A stretch of DNA of 21,137 bases, from the NCBI GenBank assembly GCA_002685275.1, contig NYWX01000002.1, positions 7,482 to 28,618 on the forward strand, written 5' to 3'. The notes under the pieces were generated by a model, which saw only the letters and a program-made list of their open reading frames with translations, made no database searches and had not been told where the DNA came from. A program made the translations under genes and the position numbers. Positions 7,768 through 15,442 of this stretch are shown here, in pieces; within the stretch, counting starts at the first letter, position 1, and every line of letters begins with the position of its first letter. The stretch comes from Gammaproteobacteria bacterium. GTDB lineage: Bacteria; Pseudomonadota; Gammaproteobacteria; Woeseiales; Woeseiaceae.

Positions 7768-8976
7768 TTATTCTTCCGCTGCTTTTGTTTGGAGCGAACC
7801 TGTTAAAGACAAAATTTTTGCAAAACCAAGCGTATCAACGGCAGTCCATTCACCTGCAGATTCTCCATACACACCTTTAGTTGCCGATAGTAGCGAATAT
7901 TTTGAATTTGTTCCTTCAATAAACAAATTCCCTGGTTGTAACGTGAAGGTAACTGTTCCACTGACACGTTTTTGAGAGGAATTAAAAAAGGCTTCAATAT
8001 CTTCACAAACTAAATCCAACTGTTTTCCCTCATGCACTAGATCTCCATATATTGCAGAGATACTATCTTTAACGCGCATTTGTTGAGCACTTAAAACTAA
8101 CTTTTCAAGTTCTCGATGTGCTGTGATTAGCGTTGCTGCTGCAGGCGCTTCAAATGCAACTCGTCCTTTAGTACCGAGAACTGTATCGCCAAGATGAATG
8201 CCTCGCCCAATACCATAGCTTCCCGCAATTTTTTCAAGTTCTTCAATAAGTTTTACTGGGGTAAACTTCTTTTTGTTTAGAGCAACCGGAACACCTTGAA
8301 AAAATTCAAGACTGTGAGTAGATTTTTCAAGGGGCTTCAAAAAAGCAGTTGGCGATAGAACCCATGCTGATTCTGGTATTGATGACACCGAAGTTAAAGT
8401 TTCTTGACCGCCAATCGTGATACCCCATAAACCTCGATTTATAGAGTAAGAAGAACCCTGAGACGGTAAAGGTAAATGATTTTCTTTAAGGTAATTTAAT
8501 TGCTTTTCTCGAATCCAATTGTTATCTCGAACTGGCGCTAAGATTTTTAATCCAGGGTTTAATGTTCTTAGGGCTACTTCAAATCTTACTTGATCGTTAC
8601 CTGCTGCTGTACATCCGTGGGCAACTGTTGTTGCACCTCGCTCAGCGACAATCTTTGCAATCTTTTCTGCTTGGAGACCTCTTTCAGCTCCAACACATAA
8701 GGGGTAAGCTTGTCCACGCAACACGTTACCTGTAATTAAATGCTTTATAACATTATCAAAAAAATCTTGTTTTGCATTTACTAGAATATGATCTATTGCA
8801 CCTAAAGCAATGGATCGTTCTTTGAGTTTTACCGCAGCATTGTCACTAATACCTCCAGTATCAATGCATACAGTGATAACTTCTCGATTATAATTTTCCT
8901 TTAACCAAGGAACACAGAATGAAGTATCCAGGCCGCCTGAAAATGCCAAAATAATAGGTGATGTGTCTGTTTTCAC
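7768..8976 (-). CDS. argG: Argininosuccinate synthase
   Basis: Joins citrulline and aspartate with ATP to form argininosuccinate. The N-terminal ATP-pyrophosphatase loop is AFSGGLDTS (residues 11-19); further motifs are AHGCTAAGNDQVRFE and the subtype segments SINRGLWG and IGGQETLTS. These match the Bacteroidetes/Xanthomonas subtype of ArgG as I remember it rather than the E. coli long form. I start at GTG 8976 because GGAG (8983-8986) lies exactly 6 bases upstream; the in-frame TTG at 8988 overlaps that ribosome site. This gives 402 residues and a 15-base gap after argR. If citrulline arises only as N-acylcitrulline, an acyl-citrulline deacylase must act before this enzyme, and none is encoded here. 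Confidence 0.95.
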   Translation of the reverse strand: MKTDTSPIILAFSGGLDTSFCVPWLKENYNREVITVCIDTGGISDNAAVKLKERSIALGAIDHILVNAKQDFFDNVIKHLITGNVLRGQAYPLCVGAERGLQAEKIAKIVAERGATTVAHGCTAAGNDQVRFEVALRTLNPGLKILAPVRDNNWIREKQLNYLKENHLPLPSQGSSYSINRGLWGITIGGQETLTSVSSIPESAWVLSPTAFLKPLEKSTHSLEFFQGVPVALNKKKFTPVKLIEELEKIAGSYGIGRGIHLGDTVLGTKGRVAFEAPAAATLITAHRELEKLVLSAQQMRVKDSISAIYGDLVHEGKQLDLVCEDIEAFFNSSQKRVSGTVTFTLQPGNLFIEGTNSKYSLLSATKGVYGESAGEWTAVDTLGFAKILSLTGSLQTKAAEE

Positions 8977-8991
8977 AAATTTCTCCAAAAG

Positions 8992-9438
8992 CTAAAGTCT
9001 AGAAAAGTGCTTAATTTTTGAGATTATATTTTTTTGTGCAACGCCAGATTCAGTTGCAACAAATACCGTGTCATCCCCACCTATACTGCCAACAACTTCT
9101 GGCCAATTGCAACGATCAAAGGCTAACGCAACGCGTTGTGCCGCGCCAATTGCAGTATCAACAACAAGTAAATTAGGTCCCGCAGGTAACATTGCTCTTA
9201 AAAGATCATTAACTTCTGCAAAATGATTGTCGTTTAAATCATTTTCTTCGGGAAGTTCATATCCTTTGCTTGTTTTGATTGCACCAAGTCCTTTAAGATC
9301 ACGGCTAACACTTGATTGAATAGATTTATAACCTAGTTCGTTTAAAGCAAGCACTAACATTTCCTGTGTTTGAGAATTGCCTTTTGTTAACAGCTGTCTA
9401 AGAATTTCGCGACGTTTTTCATGGTGTGTTGTAGACAT
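8992..9438 (-). CDS. argR: Arginine repressor
   Basis: Hexameric arginine-sensing repressor of 148 residues. The N-terminal winged helix carries SSVSRDLKGLGAIK (42-55), equivalent to the Ser-Arg DNA-recognition segment of E. coli ArgR. The C-terminal oligomerisation domain ends with GSIGGDDTVF (117-126); the GDDT aspartates bind L-arginine in the family. ATG at 9438 is chosen because AGGAA (9444-9448) lies 5 bases upstream. A possible upstream start at 9474 would place the operator and -10 region inside the gene and add an atypical N-terminus. As first gene of the operon, with palindromic sites overlapping its own promoter, it probably represses itself and all the arg genes. Confidence 0.95.
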   Translation of the reverse strand: MSTTHHEKRREILRQLLTKGNSQTQEMLVLALNELGYKSIQSSVSRDLKGLGAIKTSKGYELPEENDLNDNHFAEVNDLLRAMLPAGPNLLVVDTAIGAAQRVALAFDRCNWPEVVGSIGGDDTVFVATESGVAQKNIISKIKHFSRL

Positions 9439-9447
9439 ATAAATTCC

Positions 9448-9473
9448 TGCATAAATATGCACATAATTATGCA
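9448..9473. promoter_or_regulatory. Candidate ArgR operator (overlapping ARG-box-like palindromes)
   Basis: Two palindromes share a central TGCA: TGCATAAATATGCA (9448-9461) and TGCACATAATTATGCA (9458-9473), the latter with perfect core CATAATTATG. The first fits the E. coli ARG box core TGAATWWWWATTCA at 12 of 14 positions. They cover the -10 box, the likely transcription start and the edge of the argR ribosome site, which suits repression. Their centres are 12 bases apart, not the 21 typical of paired E. coli ARG boxes. A further half-site ATTCA is at 9497-9501. Confidence 0.6.
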
Positions 9474-9494
9474 ATAATGATCATATTAAGTCAA
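9466..9494 (-). promoter_or_regulatory. Promoter of the arginine operon (argR first)
   Basis: The minus strand reads TTGACT (9489-9494), a 17-base spacer, then CATAAT (9466-9471). Both hexamers match the sigma-70 consensus at 5 of 6 positions with optimal spacing. Transcription would start near 9459, leaving a leader of about 20 bases before the argR ATG. That is too short for attenuation, so control should be by repressor binding. Confidence 0.7.
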
Positions 9495-9556
9495 TTATTC
9501 ATCAATCTATCTTAATTTATGCGTTAGTATTATTTTTTAAAAGATTGGAGTAACTT

Positions 9557-10216
9557 TTGCAACAGATTGAAAGTATTGAAATAAACACTGACACTAACCC
9601 TATTGGAAGTATTATCTGGCTACATGGCTTAGGAGCGGATGGCCATGATTTTGAACAAATTGTGCCGGAACTAAATCTACCAAAAGATATTCCATTACGT
9701 TTCGTTTTTCCGCATGCTCCAATTCAGCCAGTGACTGTCAATAATGGAATGGCTATGCGTTCATGGTACGACATATTAAGTTTTGATCGTGAGGGAAGAG
9801 CTGATAGAGAAAGTTTTTTAAAAAGCTGTGATTTTCTATGTTGTTTAATTGATAAAGAAATTAAACGCGGCATAAAGGAAGATAAGATTGTTATTGCTGG
9901 GTTTTCGCAGGGCGGTGCTGTTGCTATACATACAGCATTACAGTCAAGCTACAATATAGCAGGACTAATGGCGCTTTCTACTTATGTAGCTTTATCTGAT
10001 ATTTCAGATACCGCAATATGTCGAAAAAACTTACCAATTTTTATGGCGCATGGCACATTCGATCCAGTGTTAGAAATTGACTGGGGTAGAGAGTCAGCTA
10101 ATAAAATTATCGAGTCTGGTTATTCAGTTGATTGGCATGAATATTCGATGGGCCACACTATTTCTTCAAAAGAAATAACAGATATAAGTAAATGGTTATC
10201 GCATATTTATTTATAG
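9557..10216 (+). CDS. Alpha/beta-hydrolase carboxylesterase (acyl-protein thioesterase/EstB type)
   Basis: A 219-residue cytoplasmic hydrolase of the phospholipase/carboxylesterase family. It shows the oxyanion region WLHGLGADGHDF (21-32), the nucleophile elbow GFSQGG with S117, D169 in AHGTFDP and H200 in MGHTIS, a complete catalytic triad at family spacing. Length equals that of Pseudomonas fluorescens esterase II (about 218). No signal peptide is seen. The start is TTG, supported by GGAG (9547-9550) 6 bases upstream; no ATG lies in frame near it. It is transcribed divergently from argR across a 118-base gap and may share that control region, though nothing links its activity to arginine. 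Natural substrate unknown. Confidence 0.9.
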   Translation: MQQIESIEINTDTNPIGSIIWLHGLGADGHDFEQIVPELNLPKDIPLRFVFPHAPIQPVTVNNGMAMRSWYDILSFDREGRADRESFLKSCDFLCCLIDKEIKRGIKEDKIVIAGFSQGGAVAIHTALQSSYNIAGLMALSTYVALSDISDTAICRKNLPIFMAHGTFDPVLEIDWGRESANKIIESGYSVDWHEYSMGHTISSKEITDISKWLSHIYL

Positions 10217-10220
10217 GATG

Positions 10221-10237
10221 AAAATTAAATTAATTTT
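10221..10237. terminator. A/T-only inverted repeat between convergent genes
   Basis: AAAATTA-AAT-TAATTTT is a perfect 7-base inverted repeat between the esterase stop and the nudC stop (it overlaps the latter). Its position fits a bidirectional terminator, but the stem has no G or C and would be weak. Confidence 0.3.
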
Positions 10238-11138
10238 ATCTAGAGTTAGAAAGTGTAATCCAAGTATCAATAAGTCTTCGAGCTATTGACATTTTATTTG
10301 GAAGTTTAGGAAAATCTGATAGTAATTCTTTCCGGGAAAACCAAGCAGCATGCTCTAATTCCTCATCATTTAAACAAATATTTTGGTCAACTGTGGAATC
10401 AACTTCTGCAGTAAAACCGAGCATTAGTGAAGATGGAAATGGCCATGGCTGTGAACTGCAATATTCAATTTTACAAACAACAATATTAGTTTCTTCAAAT
10501 ACCTCACGGCAAACAGCATCTTCTAAACTTTCCCCTGGTTCAACAAATCCAGCAATTGTTGAATAACGTTCTTTAGGCCAACCGGCCTGCCTTCCAAGTA
10601 AGCATTTTTCACCATTGGTAACTAAAACAATAATCGCAGGATCTACTCTTGGAAAAATTGTATTATCACAAACACTATTTTTGCAGCGCCGTGAATTTCC
10701 TCCTTTTTCTGGTTTTGTCAAAGATCCACATTTAGAGCAGAATATTTGAGAATCGTGCCACTTAACTAATCCACAAATATAAGCAGCTAAATTAGCTTCA
10801 TCAGTTGCTATTACATTGCCAAGATAACGAAGATTCTTAAATTTACCAATTTTACTGAATGGGGTTTTTATATTTTCATTCATTATGATTGCAAATATTG
10901 GATGTCCGCGGAAATACCCAAGAAAAATATTATTTTTCTTAGTTTGTGAATAATTAAAATCATTGCTTTTCAGGAATATAAGTTTTGTGAGTGTTTCATT
11001 TACTAGAAAACACTCATCCCAGATTGGAATGAAGCGAGTATTTTCCTGTAATAGCGCCTTTTCAAGCCAATCATTATCTTTGCGCTTAAGTGTCTTTCGG
11101 TCAACGAATGCACCGGCAAAAACATTGTGTTCTTCCAT
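10236..11138 (-). CDS. nudC: NADH pyrophosphatase / NAD-decapping Nudix hydrolase
   Basis: Hydrolyses NAD(H) to NMN(H) and AMP, and in E. coli removes NAD caps from RNA 5' ends. The 300-residue protein has a variable N-terminal domain, a zinc ribbon (C134, C137, C152, C157), a complete Nudix box running from G197 to about residue 219 (GFVEPGESLEDAV then REVFEET) and SQPWPFPSSLM (229-239), the signature specific to NADH pyrophosphatases. It is single-gene, convergent with the esterase and divergent from the ABC exporter operon. No strong ribosome site precedes the ATG. It is somewhat longer than the E. coli protein (257) because of the N-terminal domain. Confidence 0.95.
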   Translation of the reverse strand: MEEHNVFAGAFVDRKTLKRKDNDWLEKALLQENTRFIPIWDECFLVNETLTKLIFLKSNDFNYSQTKKNNIFLGYFRGHPIFAIIMNENIKTPFSKIGKFKNLRYLGNVIATDEANLAAYICGLVKWHDSQIFCSKCGSLTKPEKGGNSRRCKNSVCDNTIFPRVDPAIIVLVTNGEKCLLGRQAGWPKERYSTIAGFVEPGESLEDAVCREVFEETNIVVCKIEYCSSQPWPFPSSLMLGFTAEVDSTVDQNICLNDEELEHAAWFSRKELLSDFPKLPNKMSIARRLIDTWITLSNSR

Positions 11139-11197
11139 ACTGAATATCGCGTCTTTATGTTATTACAATTTATATCAATTAGTGGATAATACATTAA

Positions 11198-11203
11198 TAT
11201 AAT
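11198..11203 (+). promoter_or_regulatory. Possible -10 box for the ABC exporter operon
   Basis: TATAAT in the 121-base gap between divergent nudC and the ATPase gene, 56 bases before its ATG. The -35 position 17 bases upstream reads TCAATT, a poor match, so this is tentative. Confidence 0.3.
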
Positions 11204-11259
11204 TTTTAGATAAAAAGCAGTAACGACTTAGATGTAACATCACGACTATACCAAAGATT

Positions 11260-12192
11260 ATGAATGCTTTAAAAATAAGAAACCTTCAAAAAACATATGA
11301 TAACGGTAATCAAGCGCTTAAAGGCATCGATCTGACAGTAGATGCAGGTGATTTTTATGCTTTATTGGGACCGAATGGCGCAGGAAAATCTACAGCTATT
11401 GGTATTATCAGTTCATTAATCAATAAATCATGTGGCGAGGTAGAAATTTTTGGTCATAATTTAGATAAAGATCTCGAAGCTGCTAAATCTTTTGTTGGTT
11501 TAGTTCCTCAGGAGGTTAATCTTAATCTTTGGGACACCGTACTTAATATCGTAATTAACCATGCGGGCTATTACGGTATTGGAGGAAAGGTAGCCAGAAA
11601 AAGAGCAGAAAAATACCTCCGTGCTCTTCACTTATGGGATCGACGTAAAGATGTTGCCATGAGTTTATCAGGAGGAATGAAGCGTAGATTGATGATTGCA
11701 AGAGCGCTAGTACATGAGCCAAGTTTATTGATCCTAGATGAGCCGACAGCTGGAGTAGATATCGAAATTCGTCGCTCAATGTGGAATTATCTTCAAAAAA
11801 TTAATGAATCAGGCACTACGATTATATTAACAACTCATTACTTAGAAGAAGCCGAAACTTTGTGTCGCCATATTGCTATTATTGATGAGGGTAAAATAAT
11901 AGAAGATGCAAGAATGAGTACAGTCTTGCGTAAAATACAACGAGAAGTACTTATTCTTAATTTAGCAGTTGATCTGAAACAAGCACCTTTTCTTGAGGGT
12001 TTCAAAGTTAAATTGCGTAATGATTGTGAGTTAGAGGTTGAAAAAGGGCCCAATCAAAATATAAATAATTTATTTGAGCAACTTGATCTAAATAACATCA
12101 AAGTGGTTAGCATGCGAAATAAAGCAAATCGCCTTGAAGAATTATTTTTGCGTTTAGTGGATAGCAAAAATGAATCAGAGAGTGATTTATGA
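11260..12192 (+). CDS. yadG: ABC-2 type exporter ATPase, YadG family
   Basis: The 310-residue ATPase energises the membrane permease encoded next. It has Walker A GPNGAGKST (37-45), Q-loop VPQE (82-85), signature LSGGMKRR (136-143), Walker B LLILDEPTAGVD (156-167) and the switch histidine H193 in TTHYLEEAE. Long stretches match E. coli YadG as I know it (DFYALLGPNGAGKST, IIGIISSL-type region, MRNKANRLEELF near the C-terminus), so orthology is likely. The substrate of YadGH is not established. The stop overlaps the permease ATG by 4 bases. The ATG lacks a clear ribosome site. Confidence 0.93.
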   Translation: MNALKIRNLQKTYDNGNQALKGIDLTVDAGDFYALLGPNGAGKSTAIGIISSLINKSCGEVEIFGHNLDKDLEAAKSFVGLVPQEVNLNLWDTVLNIVINHAGYYGIGGKVARKRAEKYLRALHLWDRRKDVAMSLSGGMKRRLMIARALVHEPSLLILDEPTAGVDIEIRRSMWNYLQKINESGTTIILTTHYLEEAETLCRHIAIIDEGKIIEDARMSTVLRKIQREVLILNLAVDLKQAPFLEGFKVKLRNDCELEVEKGPNQNINNLFEQLDLNNIKVVSMRNKANRLEELFLRLVDSKNESESDL

Positions 12193-12962
12193 ACATTCAA
12201 TTAAATTTAATTGCTGTAAGAACTATTATTAGAAAAGAAATGAATCGGGTTCTTCGAATCTGGGTACAAACGATCGTACCACCAGCTATCACAATGACAC
12301 TTTATTTTATAATTTTTGGCAACTTAATAGGCCGTCGTATTGGCACTATGGATGGCTATGATTATATGCAATACATAGCACCAGGCTTAATAATGATGTC
12401 TGTAATTACGAATTCTTATGGAAATGTTGTCTCTTCATTCTTCGGTGCAAAATTTAGTGGTTATATCCAGGAAATGCTGGTTTCACCAATGTCATATGCA
12501 AGTATCATTATTGGACATGTTTCAGGAGGTGTCTTACGCGGTATGTTAGTTGGCTTATTAGTAACCATTATTGCGTTATTTTTTACACGGATTGAAGTTG
12601 TTCATCCATTCATAATGTTATCAGTAGTTTTGTTATCATCGATTGTTTTTTCGTTAGCTGGATTTATAAATGCAATTTTTGCTAGGAAATTTGACGATAT
12701 TACGATAGTACCAACATTTATATTAACCCCACTCACATATCTAGGGGGAATATTTTATTCAATATCATTATTGCCTGATTTTTGGCAAAGCGCTTCTAAA
12801 TTGAACCCAATTCTATATATGGTTAACGCGTTTCGTTACGGTATCTTGGGCACGTCAGATATAAATATTTATTATGCTTATATAATTTTGATTGTATTCA
12901 TGATTCTTTTATTTTTTGTAAGTATATTGCTGATGAAAAAAGGTGTAGGAATACGCGAATAG
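12189..12962 (+). CDS. yadH: ABC-2 type exporter permease, YadH family
   Basis: A 257-residue inner membrane permease with about six hydrophobic spans, roughly residues 28-48, 65-85, 105-130, 138-162, 175-195 and 228-250. It matches E. coli YadH in ABC-2 motifs such as RIWVQTIVPPAITMTLYFII, FGNLIGRRIG, GLIMMSVITN, SSFFGAKF, TFILTPLTYLGGIFYS and LNPILYMVNAFRYG. It should form a homodimer driven by the preceding ATPase. What it exports is unknown for the family. The SRAP gene begins 1 base after its stop. Confidence 0.93.
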   Translation: MNIQLNLIAVRTIIRKEMNRVLRIWVQTIVPPAITMTLYFIIFGNLIGRRIGTMDGYDYMQYIAPGLIMMSVITNSYGNVVSSFFGAKFSGYIQEMLVSPMSYASIIIGHVSGGVLRGMLVGLLVTIIALFFTRIEVVHPFIMLSVVLLSSIVFSLAGFINAIFARKFDDITIVPTFILTPLTYLGGIFYSISLLPDFWQSASKLNPILYMVNAFRYGILGTSDINIYYAYIILIVFMILLFFVSILLMKKGVGIRE

Positions 12963-12963
12963 A

Positions 12964-13638
12964 ATGTGTGGAAGATTTGTTTTTTATTCCTCTAATAAAA
13001 AAATAGAGGAAAAATTTGGTATCCGTAGTTCATTAAAATCTGAACCACGATACAATATCTCGCCAACACAATATGTAGCTGCAATTCGAGAAGAAAATAA
13101 CAAAAAACGTGAAGTTGCAACTCTTCGTTGGGGTCTAATACCGTCTTGGTCAAAAAATATTGCAATAGGAAATCATATGTTCAATGCCCGCGCAGAGACA
13201 ATATTAGAGAAACCCTCTTTTCGTTCTGCGTTTATGAATCGTCGTTGTATTGTGTTAGCCGATGGCTTTTATGAGTGGCATAAAAGTGGTAATAAAAGAA
13301 TTCCCTATTTTATATCTTTGGTAAGTAGTGAGCCTTTTGCTTTAGCCGCAATCTGGGAAAAATGGACGGATGTAAAAACTGGAGAAACTATACAAACAAC
13401 GTCAGTTCTTACGATGGCCTCAAATGATTTTATGTTACGACTACATCATAGAATGCCAATAATTATTGAATCTAACGCAATTGGGGATTGGTTAACTGGA
13501 AAAAATACTTTTTTTAAAAATGCGATGCAAAGAATACCGAAACTCCATGCTTGGCAGGTAACTAATGAAGTGAACAATTCTCGTAATCAAGGCAAATTTC
13601 TAATTAATCCTGTTGAGAAAGATCATCAAATGATATGA
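12964..13638 (+). CDS. SRAP-domain abasic-site crosslinking protein (HMCES/YedK family)
   Basis: Forms a covalent, protective thiazolidine link with abasic sites in single-stranded DNA during replication. The 224-residue protein has the invariant N-terminal MCGRF (Cys2 becomes the N-terminal nucleophile after Met removal), NISPTQ (31-36), MFNARAET with N74, ADGFYEW with E104 and HHRMP with H162, all key positions of E. coli YedK. It follows yadH by one base, an odd partner for an exporter, and likely shares its transcript. Its 3' end overlaps the convergent DAK2-DegV gene by 35 bases. Confidence 0.93.
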   Translation: MCGRFVFYSSNKKIEEKFGIRSSLKSEPRYNISPTQYVAAIREENNKKREVATLRWGLIPSWSKNIAIGNHMFNARAETILEKPSFRSAFMNRRCIVLADGFYEWHKSGNKRIPYFISLVSSEPFALAAIWEKWTDVKTGETIQTTSVLTMASNDFMLRLHHRMPIIIESNAIGDWLTGKNTFFKNAMQRIPKLHAWQVTNEVNNSRNQGKFLINPVEKDHQMI

Positions 13639-15442
13639 CCGGGCAGGTTGATACAGTTAATGTTCCCGGCCCTCCATGAGCTCCAAGTGCAGGGCCTAGT
13701 TCACAAATTTGTAATTTATCTATACTTAGATTCTTACTTCTTATTTTTTTTGCAAGCTCTTTCGCACCTTTTTCATAAATCGCATGCCCAATACCTATTT
13801 GTATTTTTTCCTTTTTATTGTGTTGAGAAGCAATAAACTTTGAATATTTACTTAAATTATCACGATGCCCCAGGAAAAATGTCGCTATTCCAATTTTTCC
13901 ATTTGCTTTAATGCACATTATTGGTGTTATTCGAAATAAATCCGCCATCCACTTAACCCATATTGACAAACGACCACCTCGAACTGCATAAGACAAATCT
14001 TGGAGCATAATAAAAGTTTTAATCTTTGGTATTGCTCGTTTAATAACTTGTAATGCTTCATCAATACCCATTCCTGCGGCAGCACATTCGGCTGCTAAAA
14101 CAGATAATTGACCTTGCCCCATAGAAGCATTCAAAGAATCAACTACATATATATGTTTTGAAGAATCACTTCTTTTTGCCGCTAAATAAGCTCCTTCATG
14201 AGTTCCACTAGCATGAGAACTAAGTGTAATTGAAAGAACTTTTTCGTAATGGCTGGTTAAGAATTGAAATTGGCGTTTAAAGTCACCTGGCGATGGACGT
14301 GAAGTTGTTGGGTAATTTTTGTTTTTTCTAATTTTTGAATAAAATTCACTTGCGGTAATGCTTACTTTATCAAGGTAGTCATCTTTGCCAAATTGAATCC
14401 TACAAGGAACCATATAAATATTTAATTCTTCCATGTCTTCATCGCTTATGTCAGCTCCTGAATCCGTTATAACAGCAAATTTTTTTGACTTGTTAAATAT
14501 AATACCTTGTTGTCTAAACATATCATCAGCTTTCTCTCCAGTAACCTCACCAAACTGTTTCGTTTTTAAAAAAACTTTATCTGGATAATTTGTGTGGATG
14601 TGAACTTTTACCTTATTTTTGCTACCGGCTAAAACCATTGAATCGCCAAGCTCAATGAGGGCTTCTTGTAATTTTTTTTTATTAATATCTTTTGAACTGA
14701 CAAAACATTCTGTGCAGAAACGAAATTTTGATTGATGTTCATTATCGGAAATATTTACTTGTTTTTTGATTTTATTAACTAAAAATTTTTCTGGTAAAAG
14801 TTTAATTTCCCTATTCTTCAGGTAATAAGACATTCCATCAATAAGAAGCGCAAAACCTTGAGCACCAGCATCGACTAGGCCTGCTTTTTTTAGAACATTT
14901 AGTTGTTGGGTTGTATTTATAAGTGCTTTGTTAACATTAAATTGAGCTTTACTTATAATTTCTTCGAATTTGATATTTGGATCTTTTGAGACTAGCTCAG
15001 AGATGCAATCAGCAAAAGCCTGCATTACCGATAAAACAGTACCTTCACGAGGCTTCAAAAGTGCTTCATGGGCATATTGATACCCTAAATTAATAGCTTT
15101 ACTTAAAGTTTGCACTGTAAATTGTTTTTGTTCTACGGAAGACTCGCTGAGTCCTTGGAAAAATTGAGCAAATATTGCACCAGAGTTTCCACGCGCTCCA
15201 TCTAGCAATGCATCTGCTAAAGCTTTAAGCATTTCATGTAAATCTTTATCTTCATCATCTTTAATTACTGTTAACGCAGAATTTAATGTAAGACTAAGAT
15301 TTGTTCCAGTATCACCATCTGGTACTGGAAATATATTAATGTGGTTGAGATGGTCTTGTTCAGCAATTACACAATGGAAGCCCGAAACTAAAGCATTAGT
15401 TAGTTCATTATTTTCTATGTAAGAATAATGTTGCTTATTCAC
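13604..15442 (-). CDS. DAK2-DegV fusion (FakA-like plus FakB-like fatty acid kinase parts)
   Basis: A 612-residue two-part protein. The N-terminal DAK2/DhaL domain shows FPVPDGDTGTN (38-48), GARGNSGAIF and DAGAQGF, the Mg-ATP-binding loops of FakA/YloV-type kinases. A middle segment (about 240-315) contains FCTECFV, VKVHIHT and a region ending DDMFRQQ, as in FakA. From about residue 322 an EDD/DegV fatty-acid-binding domain follows, with AVITDSGADIS, TSRPSPGDF, SITLSSHASGTHEGA and VRGGRLS. In Firmicutes these are separate proteins that phosphorylate exogenous fatty acids for PlsX/PlsY; the same role is inferred here. I prefer GTG at 15442, overlapping the gspB stop by 8 bases. ATG codons at 15472-15464 and 15487 would add a hydrophobic stretch made of the antisense-free gspB tail. 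No strong ribosome site precedes any of these. Confidence 0.88.
   Translation of the reverse strand: MNKQHYSYIENNELTNALVSGFHCVIAEQDHLNHINIFPVPDGDTGTNLSLTLNSALTVIKDDEDKDLHEMLKALADALLDGARGNSGAIFAQFFQGLSESSVEQKQFTVQTLSKAINLGYQYAHEALLKPREGTVLSVMQAFADCISELVSKDPNIKFEEIISKAQFNVNKALINTTQQLNVLKKAGLVDAGAQGFALLIDGMSYYLKNREIKLLPEKFLVNKIKKQVNISDNEHQSKFRFCTECFVSSKDINKKKLQEALIELGDSMVLAGSKNKVKVHIHTNYPDKVFLKTKQFGEVTGEKADDMFRQQGIIFNKSKKFAVITDSGADISDEDMEELNIYMVPCRIQFGKDDYLDKVSITASEFYSKIRKNKNYPTTSRPSPGDFKRQFQFLTSHYEKVLSITLSSHASGTHEGAYLAAKRSDSSKHIYVVDSLNASMGQGQLSVLAAECAAAGMGIDEALQVIKRAIPKIKTFIMLQDLSYAVRGGRLSIWVKWMADLFRITPIMCIKANGKIGIATFFLGHRDNLSKYSKFIASQHNKKEKIQIGIGHAIYEKGAKELAKKIRSKNLSIDKLQICELGPALGAHGGPGTLTVSTCPVISFDDLSQQD

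Noticed and set aside
7803..8006. Second minus-strand frame within argG
   Set aside because: An out-of-frame shadow of argG without support.
9439..9465. Attenuator or riboswitch controlling the arginine operon
   Set aside because: The predicted leader is only about 20 bases, too short for either.
9439..9474. Upstream ATG for argR at 9474
   Set aside because: It would place the promoter -10 box and the operator in the coding region; the ATG at 9438 has AGGAA 5 bases upstream and a normal family N-terminus.
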